NCBI GenBank assembly: GCA_018114805.1
Contig: CP073042.1
Span: 2,418,001 to 2,482,000, forward strand
DNA from: Candidatus Streptomyces philanthi
GTDB lineage: Bacteria > Actinomycetota > Actinomycetes > Streptomycetales > Streptomycetaceae
Direction: 5' to 3'
Length of the DNA: 64,000 nt
The notes below the pieces were generated by a model. That model made no database searches and was not told the origin of the DNA. It saw only the letters and a program-made list of their open reading frames with translations. The position numbers and the translations under genes were made by a program. Positions within the stretch are counted from its first letter, which is position 1, and the number at the start of each line of letters is the position of its first letter. Positions 49,926 to 58,193 of this stretch are shown here, one piece after another.

Positions 49926-50849
49926 TCACCGTGCGGCCTCCGCCGGGGAACCGGTCCGCAGCGCGGGCAGGAGGCTGTGGACGACGAAGGTCTCGATCGC
50001 CGTCGGCGTGGTGGTGGCCGCGGACCGGGGTTGGCGGGCGGCGATGTGTCCGGAGTTGATCGAGCGGGCCACCTCGGCCATCAGGCCGGCGACGTTCGCC
50101 GACGCCCCGGCCGCGCGCTGCTCGGCCACGAACCGCTCGATCGGCTGTTGTTCGTAACGCAGGCTCGGCAGGCCCGCGAGCCTGCCGATCACGGCCGTCA
50201 CCTCGGCCATGCTCAGGTCACGCTCGCCGTGCAGTTCGACCACCTCCGGCGCGCCCGGGCGTGCGGGGGTCGGCCCGACGAGGTGGCGGGCGGCGGCGCG
50301 GCCGACGTCCTCGGCGGCGATGAACGGCATCGGGAGGTCGGGGGTGAAGGGTGCCTCGACCCGGCCGTCCCGGCGGATGGACTCGACCTGGCCGAGCAGG
50401 TTCTCCATGAAGTAGCCGGCCCGCAGGTGGGTGACCGCCGCGTCCAGGGTGTTCGTACGCCGCTCCAGCCGGTACAACCCGGCCACCGGGCCGGTGCCGG
50501 CCTCCTGGTCCGCGCCCCAGCTACTCAACGTCACCACCCGCCGCACACCGGCGGCGGCCAGAGCCACCGTCACGGCCTCGACGATCCGGTGCTGGTGCGC
50601 CGCGAAGTGGGGGCTGTCGGGGATGTAGTTGGGTTGGACCATGACGTAGACACCCTCGGCGCCGTGACAGGCCGCGGCGAGCGCCTGCGCGTCGGTCGGC
50701 TCCGCCACCACCGGCTCCGCGCCGGCGGCGGCGGCCGGCGCCAGGCCACGGGCACCACGCCCGAGCGCGCGCACGCCGTGGCCGGCGCGTATCAGCTCGT
50801 CCACGACGGCGCTGCCCGTGCGCCCGGTGGCCCCTGTCACCACGTACAT
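49926..50849 (-). CDS. NmrA-like NAD(P)-binding protein
   Basis: 307 residues from ATG 50849. N-terminal MYVVTGATGRTGSAVVDELI is the NmrA/SDR-a nucleotide motif; RVVTLSSWGADQEAG, HLRAGYFMENLLGQVES and MPFIAAEDVGRAAARHLVG are family-typical. No YxxxK catalytic pair in the usual position, so either a redox sensor or a quinone/azo reductase-like enzyme. Divergent from an XRE regulator of the MmyB type, a pairing common for such oxidoreductases. Intact. Confidence 0.88.
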   Translation of the reverse strand: MYVVTGATGRTGSAVVDELIRAGHGVRALGRGARGLAPAAAAGAEPVVAEPTDAQALAAACHGAEGVYVMVQPNYIPDSPHFAAHQHRIVEAVTVALAAAGVRRVVTLSSWGADQEAGTGPVAGLYRLERRTNTLDAAVTHLRAGYFMENLLGQVESIRRDGRVEAPFTPDLPMPFIAAEDVGRAAARHLVGPTPARPGAPEVVELHGERDLSMAEVTAVIGRLAGLPSLRYEQQPIERFVAEQRAAGASANVAGLMAEVARSINSGHIAARQPRSAATTTPTAIETFVVHSLLPALRTGSPAEAAR

Positions 50850-50971
50850 GCGATGCCTCTCCTCGCTCCCGCGGCGCGCCGCGCCGCCTGACCAACGGCG
50901 ACGCTAGGTGCCGGCCGGGCAGCGCGGGTGGTGGTGACACACCCACCCGCGAGCGGACGCCGGCGCTTAGC

Positions 50972-51037
50972 ATGACTGGCCCGGGTGAGGGCTGGCACGG
51001 CTGACATGGCTGGCACGAGTGATGGCTGGCACGGGTG
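50972..51037. repeat. four degenerate 16-17 bp tandem repeats at the XRE gene start
   Basis: Units at 50972-50988, 50989-51005, 51006-51021 and 51022-51037, based on ATGGCTGGCACGxGTG. The last two differ at one base. They cover the start-codon region of the XRE gene and sit in the divergent promoter region with the NmrA gene. May be a regulator-binding array or simple slippage. Confidence 0.75.
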
Positions 51038-51906
51038 ACTTGGGTGGCGCGGCTGGCGAGGGCGACAGGGGCGAGCCGGGGGCCGCGTCGAGATCGGCGG
51101 GTCCGCTCGCGGAGTACCTCCGCGCCCGCCGCGCGCTCGTCCGTCCCACGGACCACGGCCTCGCCTCCGGGCCCGCCCGGCAGGTGCCGGGACTGCGACG
51201 CGAGGAGGTCGCGCTGCTCGCCGGCGTCAGCACCGACTACTACGTCCACCTGGAACAGGGCCGCGAGCGCCGGCCCTCCTCCCAGGTGCTCGCCGCGCTG
51301 GCCCGCGCCCTACGCCTCGACGCCGCCGCCCACACCCACCTGCGCGCCGTCGCGGACGAGCCCACTCCACCCACCGCCCCGGCCACCCTGCCCACCGGCA
51401 CCGAAGACGCCCTCACCCACCTCGTACGCCGCTGGGTCACCACCCCGGCCATGCTGGTCACCCCCTGGCTGGACGTGCTCGTACGCAACGGCCCCGCCGA
51501 CGCGCTCTACGCCGGCCTCCCGCTGCGCGACAACCTGGCCCGGATGGCGTTCCTGGACCCCGCCGTCCAGGAGTTCGTCCCCGACCCCGAGCACCTGGCC
51601 CAGTGCACCGTCGGCACGCTGCGCGCGGCGGCCGGTCCCGCGCCGCACACCCCCCAGATGGCCGACCTGGTCGGTGAACTCAGCGACCGCAGCGCCTCGT
51701 TCCGTCGCCTCTGGGCCCGCCACGACGTTCACCGCAAGGCCAGCGCCACCAAGCACTTCCGCCACCGGGTGGCCGGCCCGCTCACCCTGCACCAGCACGT
51801 CCTGACCCTGCCCGACCACCCGGAACTCCAACTGTGGATCTACCAGGCCGAGCCGGGCTCACCGTCGGAACGCGCGCTTCTCGCCATCGGGGAATCGGCG
51901 GCCTGA
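51022..51906 (+). CDS. XRE-family regulator with MmyB-type ligand-binding domain
   Basis: 294 residues from ATG 51022 (GTG 51019 and ATG 51006 are alternatives; repeats obscure any ribosome binding site). Helix-turn-helix VPGLRREEVALLAGVSTDYY, VHLEQGRERRPSSQVL; then the MmyB-like domain with WLDVLVRNGPADALYAGLP, ASFRRLWARHDVHRKASATK and KHFRHRVAGPLTLHQHVL. Such regulators in Streptomyces control the divergent oxidoreductase gene. The stop at 51906 is overlapped by the nominal 3' end of the convergent gene. Confidence 0.87.
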   Translation: MAGTGDLGGAAGEGDRGEPGAASRSAGPLAEYLRARRALVRPTDHGLASGPARQVPGLRREEVALLAGVSTDYYVHLEQGRERRPSSQVLAALARALRLDAAAHTHLRAVADEPTPPTAPATLPTGTEDALTHLVRRWVTTPAMLVTPWLDVLVRNGPADALYAGLPLRDNLARMAFLDPAVQEFVPDPEHLAQCTVGTLRAAAGPAPHTPQMADLVGELSDRSASFRRLWARHDVHRKASATKHFRHRVAGPLTLHQHVLTLPDHPELQLWIYQAEPGSPSERALLAIGESAA

Positions 51907-52589
51907 ACGCCTGGCCGGCCGGTCAACAGGCTGCCCGGCTGGGGCCAGCAGGGCGGCCACCCCCTGCCCGAGCCGGCGCGGTCGTCGCCGCCCGCCCTCA
52001 ACCGCGTCCGGCGCGCCCGTCGGCCGCCGCCCGCCCTCAACCGCGTACCCGCGACGCTCTGGCTCCGGTTCAGCGCCACGTTCCGCGTCTTCCTGCGGCG
52101 GCCCGACTCGGCGAGCAGGGCGAGTACCGCCGGCGATGTCGACTCCTCGGCGATGAGGCGCTGCATCCAGTCCGTGACCTGCGCTAACTCGGCCGCCGTC
52201 GGCACGTGACCGTCCCTGACGGACAGGTGGAACAGCCTGTCGCGGACGCGACGGCGGACGAACTCGCGGTACGCCTCCGTCGCCAGGCGCTCGACCTCCG
52301 ACAGCAGCCCGGCCTCCCAGCACCGGAACTCCGCGGGACCGGTCGCCCGCATCGCGACCTCGTCCACGAGGGCGACCACCGCCGTCTTGGACGTCATCTC
52401 GTGCGGGTCGCGCAGGATCGTCGCCACGAGCGCGCGGTCACCTTCCCGACTCGGCGCGCAAGCGGCCACCGCGACGAAGCGTTGGTACGCGGCCGACCGG
52501 ACGTGCTCGTCCGCGACGGCCTCCTCGACGTCCACGTCGAACACGCCGGCCCCCGCCAGCAACTCGGCCACCTCACCACGCCATGTCAT
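51840..52589 (-). CDS. unknown protein, 3' end uncertain
   Basis: 249 residues in the open frame, ATG 52589. The first 170 are well behaved: helical, charged (EVAELLAGAGVFDVDVEEAV; WEAGLLSEVERLATEAYREF; ELAQVTDWMQRLIAEE) ending GRRRKTRNVALNRSQ. After about 52080 the sequence is low-complexity with a repeated RLRAGG, produced by a 22-bp direct repeat (51986-52007, 52025-52046), and overlaps the XRE gene by 67 bp. The genuine protein probably ends near there. No family recognised. Confidence 0.6.
   Translation of the reverse strand: MTWRGEVAELLAGAGVFDVDVEEAVADEHVRSAAYQRFVAVAACAPSREGDRALVATILRDPHEMTSKTAVVALVDEVAMRATGPAEFRCWEAGLLSEVERLATEAYREFVRRRVRDRLFHLSVRDGHVPTAAELAQVTDWMQRLIAEESTSPAVLALLAESGRRRKTRNVALNRSQSVAGTRLRAGGGRRARRTRLRAGGDDRAGSGRGWPPCWPQPGSLLTGRPGVQAADSPMARSARSDGEPGSAW
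51986..52046. repeat. 22-bp direct repeat at 39-bp period
   Basis: Exact copies at 51986-52007 and 52025-52046 (core CGCCCTCAACCGCGT). In-frame period (39 bp), so it duplicates residues RLRAGG in the minus-strand ORF. Confidence 0.9.
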
Positions 52590-52682
52590 CGCCCCATTCT
52601 CCGCTCAGCGGGTGGGTTGTTGACGGCGTCACGACGGACCGGTCCCGCGCCCCACCGGACCGACAGGCGGGTACGCCGTGCG

Positions 52683-52880
52683 CTACGCGCCGCTGGGCGC
52701 ACCACCGCCCGGAGTGACCAGACCCGTCTCGTACGCGAAGACGACGGCCTGGACGCGGTCGCGCAGGTCCAGTTTGGTCAGGATGCGGCCGATGTGGCTC
52801 TTGACCGTGGTCGGGTGACCGTGGTCGGGCCGAGGAGCAGCCGTGAGGCGAGTTCGGCGTTGCGACCCGTGAGCCTGCCG
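52683..52880 (-). pseudogene. C-terminal remnant of a NarL/LuxR-type response regulator
   Basis: On the minus strand LTGRNAELASRLLLGPTTV, then VKSHIGRILTKLDLRDRVQA and VVFAYETGLVTPGGGAPSGA with TAG at 52683-52685: the DNA-binding domain of a NarL response regulator. A perfect 14-bp tandem duplication (52802-52815, 52816-52829) shifts the frame; with one copy the helix reads GPTTVKSHIG. The receiver domain and the front of the DNA-binding domain are missing: upstream sequence (52881 on) is an unrelated, AT-richer gene. A decapitated pseudogene at an insertion or deletion boundary. Confidence 0.8.
52802..52829. repeat. perfect 14-bp tandem duplication breaking the response-regulator remnant
   Basis: TGACCGTGGTCGGG twice in succession. 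Deleting one copy restores the reading frame of the LuxR domain. Confidence 0.95.
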
Positions 52881-52892
52881 GGCGCCAAGCCG

Positions 52893-53177
52893 TCACGAAA
52901 GACGCTCCCCCATGGCGGCGGATCGACGTTCGCGATCCTTGGTGTGCCACCATTCGAAGAGGTGGATACGGATCATGTTGGCGACTGACCTCACCACATG
53001 CGGGGCCGGGGCGCCGTTGAAAAGGATGCTGTCAGAGTTGTCTCGGGGAAGACGAACCCTCCATCGCTCGCCGTACGCCAGCAGTTCCAGCACCACATCG
53101 AAGCTGCGGCCTCGCGAAACAACCTCGACCTCCTGGACATCAAGTGTCGCGGAGGAGTCATCCAGCTGCCCCATCAT
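52893..53177 (-). CDS. unknown 94-residue protein in AT-richer island
   Basis: MMGQLDDSSATLDVQEVEVV then SRGRSFDVVLELLAYGERWR, RLPRDNSDSILFNGAPAPHV and a helix VVRSVANMIRIHLFEWWHTK. Base composition is clearly lower in G+C than the neighbours and the codon third positions are mixed, so a transferred origin is likely. A 21-codon ORF (53158-53223; MSDDEQRVRNFLLHHYDGAAG) overlaps its start and could be coupled or be its true N terminus in another frame. No family recognised. Confidence 0.65.
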   Translation of the reverse strand: MMGQLDDSSATLDVQEVEVVSRGRSFDVVLELLAYGERWRVRLPRDNSDSILFNGAPAPHVVRSVANMIRIHLFEWWHTKDRERRSAAMGERLS

Positions 53178-53316
53178 AGTGATGCAAGAGAAAGTTGCGC
53201 ACTCGTTGCTCGTCGTCGGACATGCGAGAGTCCTAGCAGAGCGTCTCTTCCTCTGCCAACTTGTTCGGCTTGTAGGCCGTAATGATGCCCTGCGGATCGA
53301 TCTTAGGGTTCTTCCC

Positions 53317-53835
53317 TTAGTACCTGGGATTAGTCACCACTTTGAATGCCGTGGGCGGGCACTGCAACCGAACGTCTTCGTAAATGCGCTCGCCAGGCAT
53401 ATCTCTCGTGATGACGCCACTCCAGATGGTGCGGTTGATCTTCTTTTCAAAGGAGGTACTCCACCGCCCCTTGGCGACCAGGTGTCGATAACCCCAGTCC
53501 TTCGTCCAGCAGCGCAGATAGACCTTGCCGGGGCCGCGGTAGTAGGTTTTCGCAATGGTGGCCTGACTCTTGCCCTTGCAGTTGACGGCTGCCGCAGCGA
53601 GAGTCTCAGGCGGTTCGGCATCAGCCGGTGCGGGCGGCAGAAGCGGCTCTTCCCCCGGCAGTCCGAGCTCCTCAGGCGTTTCGTCACCGGACAGGATGGG
53701 GGGATCGATGCCATCGTTTTCATCGACGGAAACTGACGCCTCAACAGGAGGCATCTGGGCCACAGCGGTCGGCGCAATCGCCGACAAACTCATCACGCTA
53801 ACGAAAGCAATCAACTTCAGGCGAGATGAACTCAA
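53317..53835 (-). CDS. secreted protein of unknown function
   Basis: 172 residues from TTG 53835, chosen because GAGGAGG lies 4-5 nt upstream. A clear signal peptide (LKLIAFVSVMSLSAIAPTAVA, cleavage after AVA) is followed by an acidic Pro-rich linker (PGEEPLLPPAPADAEPPET) and a basic globular part with two cysteines in the span CKGKSQATIAKTYYRGPG to VYLRCWTKDWGYRH and one near the end (LQCPPTAFKVV). AT-richer than the surrounding DNA. Function unknown. Together with the 94-residue gene it forms the island between the response-regulator and transposase remnants. Confidence 0.7.
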   Translation of the reverse strand: MSSSRLKLIAFVSVMSLSAIAPTAVAQMPPVEASVSVDENDGIDPPILSGDETPEELGLPGEEPLLPPAPADAEPPETLAAAAVNCKGKSQATIAKTYYRGPGKVYLRCWTKDWGYRHLVAKGRWSTSFEKKINRTIWSGVITRDMPGERIYEDVRLQCPPTAFKVVTNPRY

Positions 53836-54024
53836 AGTTCCTCCTCGTGCGCGCTCTCGAACTCGGTCGGTTCATCCTCATCACCGCAGCCCGCCTTGAC
53901 CGCCCGGAGTGCGTCCCTCCGACTGGATACTCTTCCTTAATTGGCGCGATATCGCGTGAGGCTATGGGCAGTAGCGCATCGCCCAAACGCCCCGTCACGT
54001 GACGAGCACTGGTGAGGCGTCGTC

Positions 54025-54250
54025 TCATTTGGTCAGCCTGCGGTAGCAGATGAGGCCGCGGGCGATGGCGGTGAAGGCCAGGAAGTGTTCGGCCTTGTGT
54101 TCGTAACGGCGGTGCCGGCAGCGGCAGGCCGCCCAGCCAGGACATGGCGCGCTCGATCGTCCAGCGATACCGGCCTCGTCGGGTGGAGGACTCGATGCGC
54201 GTGCTGACCGACGCCCTGAGTGTCTGCGTAACGGTCGGCAACGCCTCGAC
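54025..54250 (-). mobile_element. C-terminal remnant of an IS5-type DDE transposase
   Basis: On the minus strand IESSTRRGRYRWTIERAMSW then, after a frameshift near 54120-54130, RHRRYEHKAEHFLAFTAIAR and GLICYRRLTK with TGA at 54025-54027. This is the characteristic end of an IS5-group (IS4 superfamily) transposase with its DDE glutamate region WTIERxMSW. Only the last 75 or so residues remain. I found no terminal inverted repeats or target duplication. Non-functional. Confidence 0.8.
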
Positions 54251-54381
54251 GGCGCCCCCTGCGGCCATTGAAGTCGACCGCGACGTAGGCGTTCACGTCG
54301 CGCGCGCCCGGAGCAACGACCCCGGTCCTTCGCCCCGTTGAGCGCTACCGTGCTGAGTACCGACAGAGAACGGGGAGCACC

Positions 54382-55569
54382 ATGTCCAACCCCACCGAGA
54401 CCATCGGCGCCCGCGTACGCGAACTCCGCCTGATCCGCGACTACTCCCTTCAGGAACTGGGCCGGCACGCCCACGTGTCCGCGAGCCAGCTCTGCCGAAT
54501 CGAGGAGGGGGACCGCTACCCCAGCGAGCCCATCCTCGCCACCGTCGCCCGAGCGCTCGGCGTCAGCGTCTCGGTGCTGCGCGGCCAGCCCTACATCCAA
54601 GCGCTCCAGCACGACCAACTCGACGCCCTGCTCACGCCGCTCAGCGCCGCGTTCGACGACTGGGACCTCCCGCTCACCGACGCACCGCCCCCGCGCTCAC
54701 TGGCGGCCCTGGAGACAGCGATACGGGAACTCATCACACTGCGGGTACAGGCCGAGTTCACCAAGCTCGCCGAACGTCTCCCGGGCCTGGTCACCGAGAT
54801 CACCATCGCCACCCAGCTCCAGCCCGCCGGACACCGACAAGAGCGCGCCCACGCCCTGCAAGCCGAGGCCGCGCGCACGGCGGCCATCGTCGCCTATCGG
54901 CTGGGATACATGGACCTGACCCGGCTGGCCCTCACCCACATGTCCGTCGCCGCCCCGCACTACGGCGACCCACGCCACGTCGCGATCGAACGGTACAAGC
55001 GCGCGCAGATGGCGGCGGACAGCTCACGGTTGAGCCGAGGCGTCTCCCTGATGCGGCACGCACTGCGTGACCTGGACGACGACGGGGACCCCGCCACCCA
55101 GGCCGTACGGGGCACCCTCCAACTGCGGGCCGCCGTCCTGTCCGCCCGAGACGGCGACGACTCGGCAGCGGACGACTGGCTCGGGCAAGCCACCGAGCTG
55201 GCGAGGGTGACCGGCGAAACCCGGCACTACGCGCTGGCGTTCGGCCCGCTGAACGTACGGCTGCACCAGATCGCGGCGGCAAGCGATCGCGACGACCATG
55301 CGCGGGCACTGGAGTACGCCCGTACGGGCCGCCTACCGGACGGGTACGCACCGACGCGGGCGGCGCACTACTGGATCGACCGCGCCCGTGCGGAGGCGTG
55401 GACCGCGCGACGCCCCGCCGCGCTCGCCTCCCTCCACGCAGCACGCACGGCGTCGGCCCAGCTCACGCGCTATCACCACTCGGTGCACGAGACCGTGGCC
55501 ACGCTGCTGAGAACACACCAGCGCGCGGAGGAGCCGCTGCGCGAGTTCGCCGCGTGGTGCGGCGTCTAG
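54382..55569 (+). CDS. XRE helix-turn-helix regulator with TPR-like repeats
   Basis: 395 residues from ATG 54382, preceded by GGGGAG. DNA-binding domain in VRELRLIRDYSLQELGRHAH to VSASQLCRIEEGDRYPSEPI, then an all-helical region to the end (RQERAHALQAEAARTAAIVA, ERYKRAQMAADSSRLSRGVS, ARAEAWTARRPAALASLHAA) resembling the TPR arrays of Streptomyces signalling regulators. Intact. The neighbouring transposase remnant points to a variable region. Confidence 0.85.
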   Translation: MSNPTETIGARVRELRLIRDYSLQELGRHAHVSASQLCRIEEGDRYPSEPILATVARALGVSVSVLRGQPYIQALQHDQLDALLTPLSAAFDDWDLPLTDAPPPRSLAALETAIRELITLRVQAEFTKLAERLPGLVTEITIATQLQPAGHRQERAHALQAEAARTAAIVAYRLGYMDLTRLALTHMSVAAPHYGDPRHVAIERYKRAQMAADSSRLSRGVSLMRHALRDLDDDGDPATQAVRGTLQLRAAVLSARDGDDSAADDWLGQATELARVTGETRHYALAFGPLNVRLHQIAAASDRDDHARALEYARTGRLPDGYAPTRAAHYWIDRARAEAWTARRPAALASLHAARTASAQLTRYHHSVHETVATLLRTHQRAEEPLREFAAWCGV

Positions 55570-55660
55570 CGGCAAAGGACCGGCACGTCGCTGACTCCCA
55601 CGTGCACCCGGCCTGCGCCCGCACGGCCCGCCTGCGCGCCAGCAGCCAGGGGCCGCGCGC

Positions 55661-55862
55661 GTGAACCACCAACCCCACCCCACCCGGCAGCACGGCGGCG
55701 CCGCTATCGCTACGTCGAGATGACCACCACCAGGCCCAACCCTGGTGCACCTCCCACACCGCACGCGACCACCCCGACGGACGCCACCTGCGCTACACCG
55801 CCACCCTCCACTGGCACATCACCCCCAACGAGGACATCGGACCCGCCGCGCCGACTCACTGA
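55661..55862 (+). pseudogene. remnant of a small unknown protein
   Basis: From GTG 55661 the frame reads VNHQPHPTRQHGGAAIATSR and stops; the overlapping frame gives DDHHQAQPWCTSHTARDHPD then GRHLRYTATLHWHITPNEDI up to TGA 55860-55862, which looks like real protein (Trp/His-rich). A single frameshift near 55715 would join them into about 67 residues. No family recognised. Confidence 0.3.
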
Positions 55863-55887
55863 GCGGCGCCGTGCGGACCGGGCTCGC

Positions 55888-56790
55888 TCACAGTTGCCGC
55901 AGGTGGTCCCGTAGCGTGCGGGCCACCTGGGACATCAGGGCCTCCGCGCCCGGTTGGGAGCTGGCGGGGACCAGTGACTCGGTCAGGACGGCGACGGCGA
56001 AGACCCGGCCGTCGGCGTGTTCCACGACGCCAATCTCGTGGCGCAGGTTGAGGAGGATGCCGGTCTTGGAGGACCAGGTGGTGGCGTCGGAGCTGAAGTC
56101 CGGGGCGAGCCGTTGGCGGAACAGGTTGTGCGCCATCAGGTCGCGTATCCGGGCCGCCACCTCGGGGTGGATGGTCGAGGGCGTCCACAGGGCCTGGAGC
56201 AGGTCGACGTAGGCGCGGGCGCTGCCCGTGTTGGCGCGGGTGGTGTCGAGTTGGGGCACGCGGTGGCCGCGTCCGCTGGTGCCGGCGTCGATGACCAGCG
56301 CGTGCGCGGAGGTGGGCCTGGGTCGCGTCGAAGCGCTCCTCGGGGGTTTCGGACAGCTCGCGCATGCCGTGGCGGACGGTGATGTCGCGCAGGCCCAGTT
56401 CGCGCAGGATGGCGGCGACCTGGGCGGGCGGGGTGAGGTCGAAGAGCGCGTCGGCCGCCGTGCCGTCGCTCACGCACGTACTGAGGTAGAGCAGGTCGTC
56501 CACCGCCACCCGGGCCGGATGGCGGAACCGGCTCAGCCCGGTCGGGCCCGGCGTGCTGATCCGCCCGGGCCGCACCTCAAGCGCCATCGCCCCGTCCACC
56601 TCCCCGCGCCGGATGCGTTCGACCGTCGCCACCGCGAGCGGGACCTTGACCAGGGAAGCGGAGGGCAGTTGGGTGTCCGGATCGATGCCCAACTCCTCGC
56701 CGGTGTGCAGATCGCGTACGAGCAGACAGCCACGCAGGCCCCCTCGCGCAGCGACTCGCGCGCCGCGCGCAGCAGCGACTCGGTGTTCAC
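55888..56790 (-). pseudogene. BlaB-like serine beta-lactamase-related regulator, frameshifted
   Basis: GTG 56790 (VNTESLLRAARESLREG), shift at a G5 run (56742-56748) where one more G gives GGLRGCLLVRDLHTGEELG. SxxK motif SASLVKVPLAVA, SDG in LSTCVSDGTAADALFDL in place of SDN, and after a second shift near 56315 the KTG box ATTWSSKTGILLNLRHE. No signal peptide. This matches the layout of S. cacaoi BlaB, a cytoplasmic-side protein with lactamase motifs required with BlaA to induce blaL. Directly downstream of a LysR gene and near a class A enzyme, as in S. cacaoi. Confidence 0.7.
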
Positions 56791-57855
56791 GCCCCGGCCA
56801 CCCCCGCCGCACGTCACCGTTCCGGCCCCAGCCCGCGGCCAGTCCGCACCCACCTCGCTCACACCGACCGCGCCGCCCGCGCCAGCCACGTCCGCCACCT
56901 CCGCCATGTCCGCTCCGGCCTCGCCCGCATCACTCGCATCGCCCGTATCGTCCGTACTGCCCGCATGGCCCGCGTCGTCCGTGGAGGGTTCCGCCACGCC
57001 CAGGCAACGGGCGATGGCCCGGCCCAGGCGGGTCTGGACGAGGTGGGGGTTGCCGTCGCCCGCCGCCGCGAGGGCGAACCCGCGGCGCAGCACCAACTCT
57101 CCGATGGGCCGCCAGTGCAGGGCGAGTTCGTCGGCCTGATCCAGGGAGCACAGCAGCAGGTCGCGGGTTGTCAGCACCTCCGCGGCGGCGGTGGTCAGGT
57201 CATGCGCGGTGGCGAGTTGGGCGGGTCGCAGGCCGACCGCGTCGCGGAGCCGCGCGAGCGGGTCGCGCACGTGCGGTACGTCGTCCTCAGGCTGCACCCA
57301 CACGCGTTGGGCCGGGCAGGTGCTGGCCCGGCCGACCCGCAGCGTGTCGAGGTAGACGCGCCGTACGCCCGGGTCGGCGACCCCGGCCAGGCAGAGCGGT
57401 ACGGACCAGGTGGCGTCGGCCGCGGGCACCGCGAGCAGCGCGGCCCGCACCTGCTGGGCGTGCAGGAGTTCGCCGCGCTGCGTCGGCGCCGCGACCCACA
57501 GGTCGAGCGTGACGCCCTGACCGCGCGCGTCGGCGACGAGGCGGGCGAGCCTGGCCGTCGAGCAGATGTCGGGCACCGCGAGCCGCCACGGCTTGCGCCT
57601 GGCGGCCTCCGCCTCGCCCAGGAGCACGTCCGCCGCCTGTACGAGTTGCCTGGCCACGGGCAGCATGTCGCGGCCGAACGGGGTGAGCCGGGCACGCCGC
57701 GAGGCACGCTCGAACAGCGGCTCCCCGAACCGTTCCTCCAGCGCGGCCACCCGCCGACTGGCCACCGACTGGGACATGCGGGCGGCGGCCCCGACGGTGA
57801 AGCTGCCCCGCTCGCTGACGCTCACGAACGCCCGACACGCTCCCACCAGATCCAC
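56791..57855 (-). CDS. LysR-family regulator (BlaA-like), 3' end uncertain
   Basis: GTG start 57855. N-terminal DLVGACRAFVSVSERGSFTV, GAAARMSQSVASRRVAALEE and RFGEPLFERASRRARLTPFG are the LysR winged helix; the ligand domain follows (RLAVPDICSTARLARLVADA to LVQTRLGRAIARCLGVA). The frame runs into blaB without a stop, after a Thr/Asp/Ala/Gly tail; the TGA overlapping the blaB GTG lies in another frame, so a shift in the tail is probable. Divergent from the beta-lactamase gene, which it likely activates from the region 57856-58193. Confidence 0.8.
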
Positions 57856-58193
57856 GCCCGCACCCTATGTCAGCCCCGTGCCGGGCCCAGTCGCAGTCCC
57901 GCACCAGGGCCCGGTACCGGGCCCGTACGCCGCCACCGCACCCGCCCAGCGCCCCCCTCCCGCCCCGCGCTCGTATGCCGATCGCGCATGGAACCGCGCG
58001 CGGGCGCATTGGACCGCATGGTCGCGGGGCGCGAGGGTGGTCCGAGGAGCCCTGACCCGGCATCCGGCGGGGCGTCCGCCCTGCTTCCGCACACCCGCGC
58101 CCCGCTCCCGCACGCCTTGGCCCGTCGTGCGCGGGGCTCGGCCACGCACCCCGCGCACGACGGGGCACACGCCCATCCGGAGGTTTCCACGCC
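57856..58193. promoter_or_regulatory. blaA / beta-lactamase divergent regulatory region
   Basis: 338 bp. Contains a perfect 18-bp palindrome GGGCCCGGTACCGGGCCC at 57907-57924, 52 bp from the blaA start, and a good ribosome binding site (GGAGG) for the lactamase. BlaA-type LysR proteins bind T-N11-A motifs; I could not single one out in such GC-rich sequence. Confidence 0.55.

Noticed and set aside
56533..57855. LysR-beta-lactamase fusion protein in one open frame
   Set aside because: The frame passes the blaB start only because the LysR stop is out of frame; a GTG start and overlapping TGA indicate two genes.
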